Shown: positions 33,415 through 41,392 of the stretch, piece after piece
Layout: each line of letters begins with the position of its first letter
Position numbering within the stretch: the stretch's first letter is position 1
Origin: an uncultured Olegusella sp.
GTDB taxonomy: Bacteria > Actinomycetota > Coriobacteriia > Coriobacteriales > Atopobiaceae
Assembly (NCBI RefSeq): GCF_947253395.1
Contig: NZ_CAMXYY010000004.1
Location: 1 to 53,124, forward strand
Direction: 5' to 3'
DNA: 53,124 nucleotides
Position numbers and translations under genes: made by a program
The notes under the pieces: generated by a model
Database searches by the model: none
What the model was told of the DNA's origin: nothing
What the model saw: the letters and a program-made list of their open reading frames with translations, nothing else

Positions 33415-34353
33415 CTACTTATAAGAGTAAAAACCCTCGCCAGCATTGATGCCTGTCTTGCCTTCGGCAATCATGGCCTCAATCTTTTTGATAAGGATAT
33501 TATGAATATCGTTGGGGTCATCCGTAGTAACCTGCATCTTAACGATGTTAAGCACCGTGGTCAGACCAACAACGTCAATGATACGGAACGGGCCATGAGC
33601 GGCGCCTGTAGCAATCTCCCAGACGCGGTCGATATCCTGAGGACTCGCGACATCTTTTGCCCAGAGCATCTGCGCTGCACTCAAGAGGGGCACGAGCATG
33701 GAATTGAGCACATAACCCGGCTGCTCCTTGTGCAGCTGGATGGGAACCATAGCGATATCTTGGGAGTACTGTACCAGCTGTTGGTAGACATCATCGCTGG
33801 TACCAGGATGCGGCATAATCTCAGCAGTATTGCCAATCCAAATATTATTGGCAAAGTGATATCCCAAAAACTTTTCAGGACGCCCCGTCTTTTCGGCAAA
33901 AGTGCTGGGTAACAGTGTTGAGGAGTTGGTAACGACGATAGTCTTTTCGGGAAGGTGCTTCTGCAGCTCCTCATAGAAGGCTATCTTCTGCTGGGGATCC
34001 TCAGCTACAGCCTCGATAACGAGGTCAGCATCACTAAAAGCCTCATCCCAGTCGGTGGTTAAATGAAGATTGGTACGAGCAGCAACAGCAGCAGCCTTAA
34101 GCTCGTCGATATGCTCATCAGTTGCCTCTTCGAGCTTGCCAAAACCAGGAGCCCACTTACTCTTGTCGGTCTTTGCAGCTTCTAGGCTCGCAACATAAAT
34201 TCCCTGCAGACGATCAAGTTTGGGCTCACAACGACCAATAGAGGCCTCGCTGCGCAGCCAAATGGTAACGTCAAAACCTCTGAATGCACTTTGGTAGGCA
34301 ATCTGGCTGCCCAAAACACCGCCACCAGCAATGGTGACCTTCTTAATACCCAT
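33415..34353 (-). CDS. 3-hydroxyacyl-CoA dehydrogenase
   Basis: 312-residue NAD-dependent dehydrogenase, cytoplasmic, acting on 3-hydroxyacyl-CoA (3-hydroxybutyryl-CoA type). The Rossmann motif is VTIAGGGVLGSQIAYQ (residues 6-21). The catalytic histidine region reads LGYHFANNIW, where the usual form is HFFNP, and the Glu partner is in LVIEAVAED. The C-terminal dimerisation domain includes the segment with PGYVLNSMLVPLL. The start is ATG at 34351-34353 with GAAAGGAG upstream; an extension to 34437 has no ribosome site. No thiolase or crotonase is adjacent, so its pathway is not clear from here. Note the altered histidine motif. Confidence 0.88.
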   Translation of the reverse strand: MGIKKVTIAGGGVLGSQIAYQSAFRGFDVTIWLRSEASIGRCEPKLDRLQGIYVASLEAAKTDKSKWAPGFGKLEEATDEHIDELKAAAVAARTNLHLTTDWDEAFSDADLVIEAVAEDPQQKIAFYEELQKHLPEKTIVVTNSSTLLPSTFAEKTGRPEKFLGYHFANNIWIGNTAEIMPHPGTSDDVYQQLVQYSQDIAMVPIQLHKEQPGYVLNSMLVPLLSAAQMLWAKDVASPQDIDRVWEIATGAAHGPFRIIDVVGLTTVLNIVKMQVTTDDPNDIHNILIKKIEAMIAEGKTGINAGEGFYSYK

Positions 34354-34570
34354 GTATTGGCTCCTTTCAAAGAACTGTAAAAGTATAGCGAAGCAAGTCG
34401 CGAGAATGTTATGAGCCACGCGCTTCGCCAGCCACAAGTCAAGTTATACCCCTCGCTACACGTAAATAGACAGCCGTCAAATGAGCGCCAGGATTGCTTG
34501 GGTAAATGGAGCGTATTTTCTGCTCAGCGTCGTGGCAGACAAGGATTTCGTAGATTTCCATAATCTGCAC

Positions 34571-34603
34571 GGTCAAAGTGACATAGCAAAGGTCAAAGTG
34601 ACA
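34571..34603 (+). promoter_or_regulatory. Direct repeat, probable LytTR operator
   Basis: GGTCAAAGTGACA at 34571-34583 and again at 34591-34603, exactly 20 bases apart. LytTR proteins bind two direct repeats about two helical turns apart. A possible -10 box TATAAG follows at 34616-34621, placing the repeats in the -35 and upstream region. The LytTR gene starts at 34721. Confidence 0.6.
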
Positions 34604-34720
34604 CAACAGATTTCCTATAAGGGGTAACTCAAGCCTTAACTTGTGCAAGTTGGCATATCCATCAGCACATTTCTGCTTTGCTCCCCTATGATTTCATTAC
34701 ACAAAGACACAGGAGAGACT

Positions 34721-35170
34721 ATGGTCATACAGCACATACAACAAGAAGGTCAACACAACATCAAGGTGGTCGTAACAAGTGCACCAAACGACCCACGCGC
34801 AATCAAGATTGTTGATCAACTGAAGACAATCGATGGAAAACTCATCGCATATGAACCTGGTACGGTAACGCACCGCATACTGCCCTATAACGATGTGCTA
34901 TTCATTGAAATTCATACTCAGCGGTGCTGGATTCATTGCAGCGGCGGTATTGAGCTCGAAAGTCCTCAACGCCTTTACGAACTAGAAGAGTCACTCGCAC
35001 GCACAGAATTCATCCGTATCTCGAAGCAGGTTATTGTCAATTTCGATAAGGTTTTACGTATCCGACCTGAATTCAATCGCCGCCTTATGCTCGAATTGGA
35101 AGACGGTACGCAGCTACTTGTGACGCGTAGTTATGTACCCGAAATTAAGCGACGACTCAGCATGCTATAG
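34721..35170 (+). CDS. LytTR-domain DNA-binding protein
   Basis: 149 residues. A short N-terminal beta domain (about 1-45) precedes a LytTR DNA-binding domain (about 55-149), seen in LPYNDVLFIEIHTQRCWIHC, LYELEESLARTEFIRISKQVIVNFDKV and the ending GTQLLVTRSYVPEIKRRL. It has no receiver domain. This short architecture is common next to DUF3021 membrane proteins, which follow here at 35224. AGGAGA precedes the ATG at 34721; an earlier in-frame start at 34643 has no ribosome site. Likely autoregulated through the repeats at 34571. Confidence 0.9.
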   Translation: MVIQHIQQEGQHNIKVVVTSAPNDPRAIKIVDQLKTIDGKLIAYEPGTVTHRILPYNDVLFIEIHTQRCWIHCSGGIELESPQRLYELEESLARTEFIRISKQVIVNFDKVLRIRPEFNRRLMLELEDGTQLLVTRSYVPEIKRRLSML

Positions 35171-35223
35171 CTTTATTGTCCATAGCTTTATCGACCATAT
35201 GCACATCCCGAGAAAGGACCATT

Positions 35224-35712
35224 ATGACAACAGAAAATGACACCAGTACCAGCATATTTGGCAAGACCTATGAGCAAAAATCATTAACCCTATTTGTACG
35301 CGGTATATTGAGTGGCAGTTTGTTTGCAGTGGTAGGGCTGCTTCTCGCTTGCGCTGTTTGTGCAGCCGTAGGCAAGTGGAACCAAGGAATCGCCATTTGT
35401 TTTTCCCTTATCATCGCAAGCCTTTTGGGAGGATTGTTACAACAGTTTTGGTTTAGCTATCTTTTGCTCATGAAGCCAAGCTACCCCGTAAGAATTGCCG
35501 GCTTTGGTCTCAGTTACTTTGTCGTTCTTTCGTTTTGCGCTTCAATAGGGGCTTGGTTTCCTGCAAAAAATCTTGGTGCATGGATTGGTTTTATCGTCAG
35601 CTATTTGCTCATACTTGCCATTATGACCGCTGGCTTTACCCTTGCATTTCGCCATCAAGGCGCCAGTTACAGCGAACGTCTTGCCGCCTACCGTAAACAA
35701 CAAGGCAAGTAA
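35224..35712 (+). CDS. DUF3021-family membrane protein
   Basis: 162 residues with four hydrophobic segments (about 30-55, 60-82, 92-115, 122-145) and a basic C-terminal tail. It is the standard partner of LytTR regulators in Gram-positive bacteria and may sequester or signal to the regulator at the membrane. AAAGGA precedes the ATG at 35224. No enzymatic motif is seen. Confidence 0.85.
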   Translation: MTTENDTSTSIFGKTYEQKSLTLFVRGILSGSLFAVVGLLLACAVCAAVGKWNQGIAICFSLIIASLLGGLLQQFWFSYLLLMKPSYPVRIAGFGLSYFVVLSFCASIGAWFPAKNLGAWIGFIVSYLLILAIMTAGFTLAFRHQGASYSERLAAYRKQQGK

Positions 35713-35783
35713 GCAGCAATCCCATCCTGCTGACAAGCTCACTTCTTCATTTTGTCAGGCGAATGGCTGAGTTGGAGAAAAAG

Positions 35784-36368
35784 ATGTTTTCTGTCTCTTT
35801 TGCTACCTACACATCCCCTTTAGGCAAGATTTTTCTTGCTGCCAACACAGAAGGGCTCTGTGGAGCATGGTTTGAAAACCAAGCACATTTCGAAGAAAAG
35901 CTCGCAATACGTCTTGGCCTTTCAACGACAGATTTGCCCCATGAAGATCTCAAAAGAAACGCTGGTATTTTGAGCTCACCGTATATCTCACGTAGCTGCA
36001 CGTGGCTTGATGCATACTTTGCAGGAGAAATACCTACTACCTTCCCTCCTTTTTCTCTTCATGGGACAGCTTTTCAGGAAGAAGCATGGGCGCAGTTAAC
36101 TCAAATTCCTTATGGCATATGCACTACTTACGGCGCACTTGCACAACAGATAGAAAACCATCAAAATGGCGGGAAGCGCGTTTCTCCTCGAGCCGTTGGC
36201 GCAGCAGTTGCACGCAACCCTATTTCAATTATTATTCCGTGCCACCGCGTTATAGGTGCAAATGGTAGCCTTACGGGTTATGCAGGCGGCGTTGAACGCA
36301 AACAAAAACTGCTTGACTTTGAACAAAAAACTATGAGAAATTTGATGCAAAAAGACATCAAAATATGA
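35784..36368 (+). CDS. ogt: Methylated-DNA--protein-cysteine methyltransferase
   Basis: 194 residues. The suicide-acceptor motif IIPCHRVIGANGSLTGYAGG is complete (PCHR). The N-terminal ribonuclease-like domain starts FATYTSPLGKIFLAA. It repairs O6-methylguanine by transferring the methyl group to its own cysteine. GGAG at 35774-35777 supports the ATG at 35784; an ATG at 35763 would add seven residues. Its stop overlaps the Crp/Fnr gene start (ATGA, 36365-36368), so the two are translationally coupled. Confidence 0.94.
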   Translation: MFSVSFATYTSPLGKIFLAANTEGLCGAWFENQAHFEEKLAIRLGLSTTDLPHEDLKRNAGILSSPYISRSCTWLDAYFAGEIPTTFPPFSLHGTAFQEEAWAQLTQIPYGICTTYGALAQQIENHQNGGKRVSPRAVGAAVARNPISIIIPCHRVIGANGSLTGYAGGVERKQKLLDFEQKTMRNLMQKDIKI

Positions 36369-37156
36369 ATAAAAGCGGGGATAGCATGGCAGAAAATGAC
36401 TACGAAAACACCTCCAGAAGCCCACAGGAAACTACTGTCAGTCCCGCTGTCAGCTCTAATGTCAACCCTACTGTCAGTCCAAAGGATGCAGATCACACTT
36501 TTGTAAGTTCTATCCCTTTGTTTGCGGGATTGTCTGATGATGCCAAGGAAAGCCTTATCTCAGGAGCAATACATAGTTTGCGTCCCAAAGGATCCATCTT
36601 GGTACATGAAGGCGACCCTATTAATTCCATTATTATTGTTCGCTCGGGACGTATCAAAACTTTTCGTACCGACAGTAACGGTCAGGAATATGTATTGGAC
36701 GTTCTCCATGACGGGCAGGCAATTTGGCGCGGCGTATTCATGGAAGAGCAGACCTATCACTACTCCGTAGGCTGCCTTACTGATGTGGATCTCTATATCA
36801 TTCGCCGCTCTCATTTTGAAACGCTGATCAAAAACAATCCTAAGGTGGCCATAGGACTGATACACATGATTGGCGCAGAACTTTTTGAAGCTGAAGAAAA
36901 GATTATGATGCTCGGCATACGTGACCCTCAACGCAGGCTTGCGGAATATCTTTTGTATCGAGATGAGCGCTGCGTCGGCCCTGAAATTCGTCTTAAGTTA
37001 CAAGATATTGCGAGCTCTGTTGGACTACGGCCCGAAACCGTCTCTCGCACCCTGAGCGCCTTTGAACGCAGGGGTATGTTGCGCAGAGTAGGACAGGGAA
37101 GACTTTTGTTGCTCGATCGTTCTGCTTTACACGACGTAGCAGTCGGGAGCAACTAA
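36365..37156 (+). CDS. Crp/Fnr-family transcriptional regulator
   Basis: 263 residues. A Ser/Thr/Pro-rich, low-complexity N-terminus (about 1-45) with repeated TVSP/AVSS units precedes a cyclic-nucleotide-type sensory beta-roll (about 48-165), a dimer helix and a winged helix (about 195-255). The recognition helix RPETVSRTLSAFERRG has E224, S227 and R228, the E-x-x-S-R pattern by which FNR reads TTGAT. Only two cysteines are present (about residues 136 and 198), so the N-terminal iron-sulfur cysteine cluster of E. coli FNR is absent and oxygen is not sensed that way. It is coupled to ogt and lies 251 bases upstream of pflA, whose promoter holds an FNR-like box. Confidence 0.93.
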   Translation: MNKSGDSMAENDYENTSRSPQETTVSPAVSSNVNPTVSPKDADHTFVSSIPLFAGLSDDAKESLISGAIHSLRPKGSILVHEGDPINSIIIVRSGRIKTFRTDSNGQEYVLDVLHDGQAIWRGVFMEEQTYHYSVGCLTDVDLYIIRRSHFETLIKNNPKVAIGLIHMIGAELFEAEEKIMMLGIRDPQRRLAEYLLYRDERCVGPEIRLKLQDIASSVGLRPETVSRTLSAFERRGMLRRVGQGRLLLLDRSALHDVAVGSN

Positions 37157-37321
37157 GCAGACATGGAAGAAAAGTACGCGTGAGACCAAACAGTCGTATG
37201 CTGCTGTTTTTACGTATGGCCCGTGTGCAACAATGCTTTTTCCAACGAGCTTGCGTCTTAACAAAATACGTGGTGAATAACCAGGGTCGTATCTGCGGCG
37301 ATGCCATGAATTTCCTGTAAC

Positions 37322-37335
37322 TTGATTCTAATCAT
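37322..37335 (+). promoter_or_regulatory. FNR-like box in pflA promoter
   Basis: TTGAT-TCTA-ATCAT matches the FNR consensus TTGAT-N4-ATCAA at 9 of 10 positions. Its centre (37328.5) lies exactly 41.5 bases before a start site at about 37370 predicted from the -10 box at 37358, the standard class II activator position. Confidence 0.8.
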
Positions 37336-37357
37336 AGAATGTACTCCTCTCCCCCTC

Positions 37358-37363
37358 TAGATT
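37358..37363 (+). promoter_or_regulatory. Probable -10 box of pfl operon
   Basis: TAGATT, placed so that transcription would start near 37370, giving a 38-base leader to the pflA ATG. No good -35 box is present, as expected for an activator-dependent promoter. Another possible -10, TAGAAT at 37335-37340, would overlap the FNR box. Confidence 0.55.
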
Positions 37364-37407
37364 GGACGTTACACAACGCAAGAAATTGCCGCAAGGAGAT
37401 GTAACGC

Positions 37408-38178
37408 ATGCTGGGAAGAGTTCACTCAACAGAGTCGTTTGGTTCGGCCGACGGCCCTGGGGTGCGTTATCTTATTTTTCTCCAAGGCTGCTCGATGCGT
37501 TGTCGCTACTGTCACAATATTGATACCTGGGCGCTCGACAAAGGTGAGCTAAAAAGTGCTGATGAGCTATTAGATCAGGCCGAACGCTATCGTAACTACT
37601 GGGGAGAAGAGGGTGGCATCACGGTAAGCGGAGGCGAAGCGCTTCTGCAAATCGATTTTTTGCTTGAACTCTTTTCCAAAGCACAGAGCCGCGGTATTAA
37701 CACCTGCCTTGATACGTCACTTGCGCCTTTTTCACGAAAAGAGCCTTATTATGAAAAATTCCAAAATCTCATGCAAGTCACTGACCTCATTCTCGCAGAC
37801 ATCAAGCATATCGACCCTGTTGAGCACAAAGCCCTTACGGGCAAGAGCAACGAAAACATCCTTGATGCCCTTCGCTACCTCTCCTGTATCAACAAACCCA
37901 TCTGGATACGACACGTGCTCGTTCCCGGCATCACAGATGACGACAACTACCTCAAACAAATGCGAGCTTTTATCAAAACATTAAATAATGTCAAACGTAT
38001 TGAGGTGTTGCCTTATCACCGTCTCGGCAGCTTTAAGTGGGACGAGCTTGGCATCCCCTATACCTTGGGAGATACCAAGCCACCAACGGCAGAACGTGTG
38101 GCTCATGCCGAACGAATTCTTTTGGGAACCGATACCTGCGATGCGCAGCAAACCTGCGATGCACAGCATACCTGCTAA
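37408..38178 (+). CDS. pflA: Pyruvate formate-lyase-activating enzyme PflA
   Basis: 256-residue radical SAM enzyme that makes the glycyl radical in PflB. The 4Fe-4S motif is CSMRCRYC (C-x3-C-x2-C, about residue 30), and the GGE motif is in TVSGGEALL. It begins GRVHSTESFGSADGPGVRYLIFLQGC, the family standard. CAAGGAGATG precedes the ATG. The C-terminal tail TCDAQQTCDAQHTC is unusual: it comes from an 18-base tandem repeat and adds three cysteines beyond the normal end of the enzyme. It lies upstream of pflB by 12 bases; in many bacteria pflB comes first. Confidence 0.96.
   Translation: MLGRVHSTESFGSADGPGVRYLIFLQGCSMRCRYCHNIDTWALDKGELKSADELLDQAERYRNYWGEEGGITVSGGEALLQIDFLLELFSKAQSRGINTCLDTSLAPFSRKEPYYEKFQNLMQVTDLILADIKHIDPVEHKALTGKSNENILDALRYLSCINKPIWIRHVLVPGITDDDNYLKQMRAFIKTLNNVKRIEVLPYHRLGSFKWDELGIPYTLGDTKPPTAERVAHAERILLGTDTCDAQQTCDAQHTC
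38134..38178 (+). repeat. 18-base tandem repeat at pflA 3' end
   Basis: Units at 38134-38151 and 38152-38169 begin ACCTGCGATGC; a 9-base partial third unit, ACCTGCTAA (38170-38178), supplies the stop codon. They encode TCDAQQ, TCDAQH, TC. Confidence 0.92.
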
Positions 38179-38190
38179 GGAGGCATAGAG

Positions 38191-40461
38191 ATGCAAGTTC
38201 GTGACGAATGGAGCGGCTTTACGAAAGGCCACTGGACTGAAGACGTCAATGTGCGAGACTTCATCCAAAAAAATTACACGCCTTATGAGGGCGACGAGTC
38301 TTTTCTCGTAGGCCCCACTGAGGCAACCGACAAGCTCTGGAGCAAGGTACAGGAGCTCCAGGCTCAGGAGCGCGCAAATGGCGGTGTTCTTGATTGCGAA
38401 ACCGAAATTGTCTCTGGCCTCACTGCCTATGGTCCTAGCTATATCGACTGCGCTATGAAAGACTTGGAGCGCATTGTCGGTCTTCAGACTGACAAGCCTC
38501 TCAAGCGCGCTTTTATGCCTTATGGCGGTATCAAGATGGCCCAGCAGGCAGCCGAAACCTATGGCTATCACATAAACGATAAGTACGACCAGATTTTTAA
38601 CGAGTACCACAAGACTCATAACCAAGCCGTCTTTGATGCGTATACCCCCGAGATGCGCGCCGCACGTCACTCTCATATTGTCACTGGCTTGCCCGATACC
38701 TATGGTCGTGGTCGCATTGTTGGTGACTATCGTCGCGTTGCACTCTATGGCATCGACTTCCTCATCGCCAAAAAGCAAGAAGACCTCGCCAATTGCGGTG
38801 GTCGCAGCATGACTGACAATGTTATCCGCCTGCGTGAGGAAATTGCTGAGCAGATTCGTGCCCTTAAGGGTATGAAAGAGATGGCCAAGATCTACGGTTA
38901 TGACATCTCTGCTCCTGCTGCCAATGCGCACGAAGCCTTCCAGTGGCTTTACTTTGGCTACCTGGCTGCTATCAAGACTCAAAACGGTGCAGCCATGTCT
39001 GTTGGTCGTATTTCCACCTTCCTCGATATCTATCTTGAACGTGACCTTGCCGCAGGGACACTCAGCGAATCTGAAGCTCAGGAACTTGTTGACCACATGG
39101 TGCTTAAGTTCCGTATGGTCAAGTTTGCCCGCATCCCCTCTTACAACGAGCTCTTCTCGGGTGACCCCGTATGGGCAACCCTTGAAATGGCTGGCCTTGG
39201 CATGGATGGTCGTCACATGGTGACCAAAAACGACTACCGCTTCTTGCATACACTTGAAAATATGGGGCCTGCACCCGAGCCCAACCTTACGGTTCTCTAC
39301 TCAAAAAATCTCCCCCAAAGCTTCCGTAATTACGCCGCTAAGGTTTCTATCACTACCTCATCGGTTCAGTACGAAAACGATGACATTATGCGTCCTGTCT
39401 GGGGCGATGACTACAGCATCTGCTGCTGCGTATCCGCCACCGAAACTGGCAAAGAAATTCAGTTCTTTGGCGCTCGTGCAAACCTGGCAAAGTGTTTGCT
39501 CTACGCTATTAACGGTGGTGTCGATGACAAGTTTAAGGACAAGCAGGGACACAATATGCAGGTTGGCCCTGAGTATGCTCCTATTACGTCTGAATACTTG
39601 GACTACGATGTGGTCATGCACAAGTTTGACCTCATGATGGATTGGCTTGCTGACATCTATGTCAACATCTTGAACCTCATCCACTACATGCATGATAAGT
39701 ACTATTACGAGGCTGCCGAGATGGCACTTATCGATACCAACGTTCGTCGTACGTTTGCCACAGGCATTGCGGGTTTCTCACACGTTGTCGACTCGATTTC
39801 GGCAATCAAATATGCCAAGGTCAGGTGCTTGCGCGATGAAAATGGCATAGTTTACGACTTTGAGACCGAAGGTGATTTCCCTCGTTACGGCAACGACGAT
39901 GACCGCGCGGACGATATCGCTGTCTGGCTGCTGAAGGCATTCATGACCAAAATCAAAAAGCATCACACCTATCGTGATTCTGAGCCAACCACCTCTATTC
40001 TTACCATTACCTCTAACGTGGTATATGGCAAGGCAACGGCTGGCATGCCTGACGGTCGCAAGCCCTATACGCCCTTTGCTCCTGGTGCCAACCCTGCATA
40101 TGGTGCCGAGCAGAACGGTCTGCTTGCCTCGCTCAATTCTGTAGCAAAGCTCCCCTATGAGTACGCGCTTGATGGTATCTCTAACACCCAGACTATTAGT
40201 CCTGGCGCGCTTGGTAATGACCTTGAGCAGCGTAAGGCAAACTTGGTGAACGTGCTGGATGGTTACTTTGCCGCAGACGCGCATCATCTCAATGTGAATG
40301 TCTTTGATACCGACAAGCTCAAGGATGCCATGGAACATCCGGAAAAGGAAGAATACGCGAATTTCACGATTCGCGTCTCTGGCTATGCGGTTAAATTTAT
40401 CGACCTCACACGTGAGCAGCAGCTTGATGTTATTGCTCGTGCCTGTCACGATCAGATGTAG
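38191..40461 (+). CDS. pflB: Formate C-acetyltransferase (pyruvate formate-lyase) PflB
   Basis: 756-residue glycyl radical enzyme, the normal length, converting pyruvate and CoA to acetyl-CoA and formate in anaerobic fermentation. The catalytic cysteine pair is within SICCCVSATETGKEIQFFGAR (about residues 410-412; three cysteines in a row here). The radical glycine is G731 in RVSGYAVKF near the C-terminus. AAGGAGG lies 8 bases before the ATG. It is cotranscribed with pflA under the FNR-like box. A long antisense frame overlaps its first half, but the conserved protein reads on this strand. Confidence 0.97.
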   Translation: MQVRDEWSGFTKGHWTEDVNVRDFIQKNYTPYEGDESFLVGPTEATDKLWSKVQELQAQERANGGVLDCETEIVSGLTAYGPSYIDCAMKDLERIVGLQTDKPLKRAFMPYGGIKMAQQAAETYGYHINDKYDQIFNEYHKTHNQAVFDAYTPEMRAARHSHIVTGLPDTYGRGRIVGDYRRVALYGIDFLIAKKQEDLANCGGRSMTDNVIRLREEIAEQIRALKGMKEMAKIYGYDISAPAANAHEAFQWLYFGYLAAIKTQNGAAMSVGRISTFLDIYLERDLAAGTLSESEAQELVDHMVLKFRMVKFARIPSYNELFSGDPVWATLEMAGLGMDGRHMVTKNDYRFLHTLENMGPAPEPNLTVLYSKNLPQSFRNYAAKVSITTSSVQYENDDIMRPVWGDDYSICCCVSATETGKEIQFFGARANLAKCLLYAINGGVDDKFKDKQGHNMQVGPEYAPITSEYLDYDVVMHKFDLMMDWLADIYVNILNLIHYMHDKYYYEAAEMALIDTNVRRTFATGIAGFSHVVDSISAIKYAKVRCLRDENGIVYDFETEGDFPRYGNDDDRADDIAVWLLKAFMTKIKKHHTYRDSEPTTSILTITSNVVYGKATAGMPDGRKPYTPFAPGANPAYGAEQNGLLASLNSVAKLPYEYALDGISNTQTISPGALGNDLEQRKANLVNVLDGYFAADAHHLNVNVFDTDKLKDAMEHPEKEEYANFTIRVSGYAVKFIDLTREQQLDVIARACHDQM

Positions 40462-40501
40462 CGCTGCGCTCATGGAGCAAATCGTCAACTAGAGCGCAAT
40501 G

Positions 40502-40534
40502 GCCCGAGCTGCTTATGGCGCGTATGGCTCGGGC
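40502..40534 (+). terminator. Hairpin after pflB, possible terminator
   Basis: GCCCGAGC (40502-40509) and GCTCGGGC (40527-40534) pair perfectly. No T tract follows, so termination is not certain; it may serve RNA stability. Confidence 0.45.
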
Positions 40535-40549
40535 TAGCAAAACTTCAAA

Positions 40550-40689
40550 AGATGATTCGTTTCTCGATAGCTCATTTCAAAAGATGGTTCGTTTCTCGAA
40601 GTAGAGGAAAATCTGACCTGCGGTTTTACGCTCGCCTACTTCGAAATTTGAACCATCTTCAATTGGAGCCCTCGAAAGTTAAACTATCT
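40550..40689. repeat. Dispersed palindromic element, copy 2
   Basis: Outer arm AGATGATTC (40550) and decayed complement TAAACTATCT (40680); inner arms AGATGGTTCGTTTCTCGAA (40582-40600) and TTCGAAATTTGAACCATCT (40640-40658). The core TAGAGGAAAATCTGACCTGC (40602-40621) is identical to the core of copy 1 at 31867-31886. It lies between convergent pflB and the LuxR regulator gene. Confidence 0.85.
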
Positions 40690-40750
40690 GTGCTTGGCGC
40701 ATGCAAGACGAGCGTGAACAAGTGGATGAGAAGCATCGAGGCTTAGCTTT

Positions 40751-41392
40751 TTATACTCCGCTGATTACGGCACCGGAATCCACTGCAGCAACAGCTAGCA
40801 TTGTTCGCGTAGCAAAACCTGTTTTGCTTAACATGCTTTGAATGTTGTTGCCCACGGTGCGATCAGATAAACCGAGACGCGATGCAATCTTGGCATTGGT
40901 TGCACCTGTTGTCAGTTCGCGGAGGATGCGCACTTCCAAAGGCGTAAAGTCGCTCACCAATGCCTTTCCCAGTTGGACCTCGGGTACAGAAGCAGGAAAA
41001 ACTCGCTCGCCTGACATAGTGCGCTGTATCAGCTCGACAAGCGATATGTCACTTGCAGTCTTATACCAAAATCCATCCACGTGCGCACTTTTTGCGCGCT
41101 CAATAAAGTCCACCTCGGGCTGGGAAGTAACCACTAAAACCTTTATGTGAGGCATACTTCTCTTGAGCTTTGATGCTGCCTCGAGTCCGCTCGCGCGACC
41201 TGCCGTCACAACGTCCATCAGTACTAAATCCACGGGATGACCCAGACACCATGCCTCAGCAAGTGCCGCACTAGCAAGTGTTCCCGAGAGCTCGCACTCC
41301 TTTGATTCCTGCACCATAAGCTCAAAGAGACGAGCAGCAATGGGGTCGTCTTCTACTATCAACACCTTATACACTGTCCGTCTCGCTTTCAT
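40751..41392 (-). CDS. LuxR/NarL-type response regulator
   Basis: 213 residues. The receiver domain begins YKVLIVEDDPIAARLFELM; the phosphorylated Asp is in DLVLMDVVTAGR; the conserved Lys is replaced in context by WYKTA. The C-terminal LuxR helix-turn-helix reads FTPLEVRILRELTTGATNAKIASRLGLSDRTVGNNIQSML. Domain organisation resembles DctR/DcuR-like regulators. The ATG at 41392 overlaps the sensor gene stop at 41367 by 26 bases. It is the last gene of a three-gene signalling operon. The target genes are unknown; the 18-bp motif at 44074 is a candidate. Confidence 0.92.
   Translation of the reverse strand: MKARRTVYKVLIVEDDPIAARLFELMVQESKECELSGTLASAALAEAWCLGHPVDLVLMDVVTAGRASGLEAASKLKRSMPHIKVLVVTSQPEVDFIERAKSAHVDGFWYKTASDISLVELIQRTMSGERVFPASVPEVQLGKALVSDFTPLEVRILRELTTGATNAKIASRLGLSDRTVGNNIQSMLSKTGFATRTMLAVAAVDSGAVISGV

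Noticed and set aside
37981..39249. Long (422-codon) antisense reading frame opposite pflB
   Set aside because: It lies opposite strongly conserved pflB/pflA coding sequence, has no ribosome site or recognisable domain, and follows from pflB codon bias.
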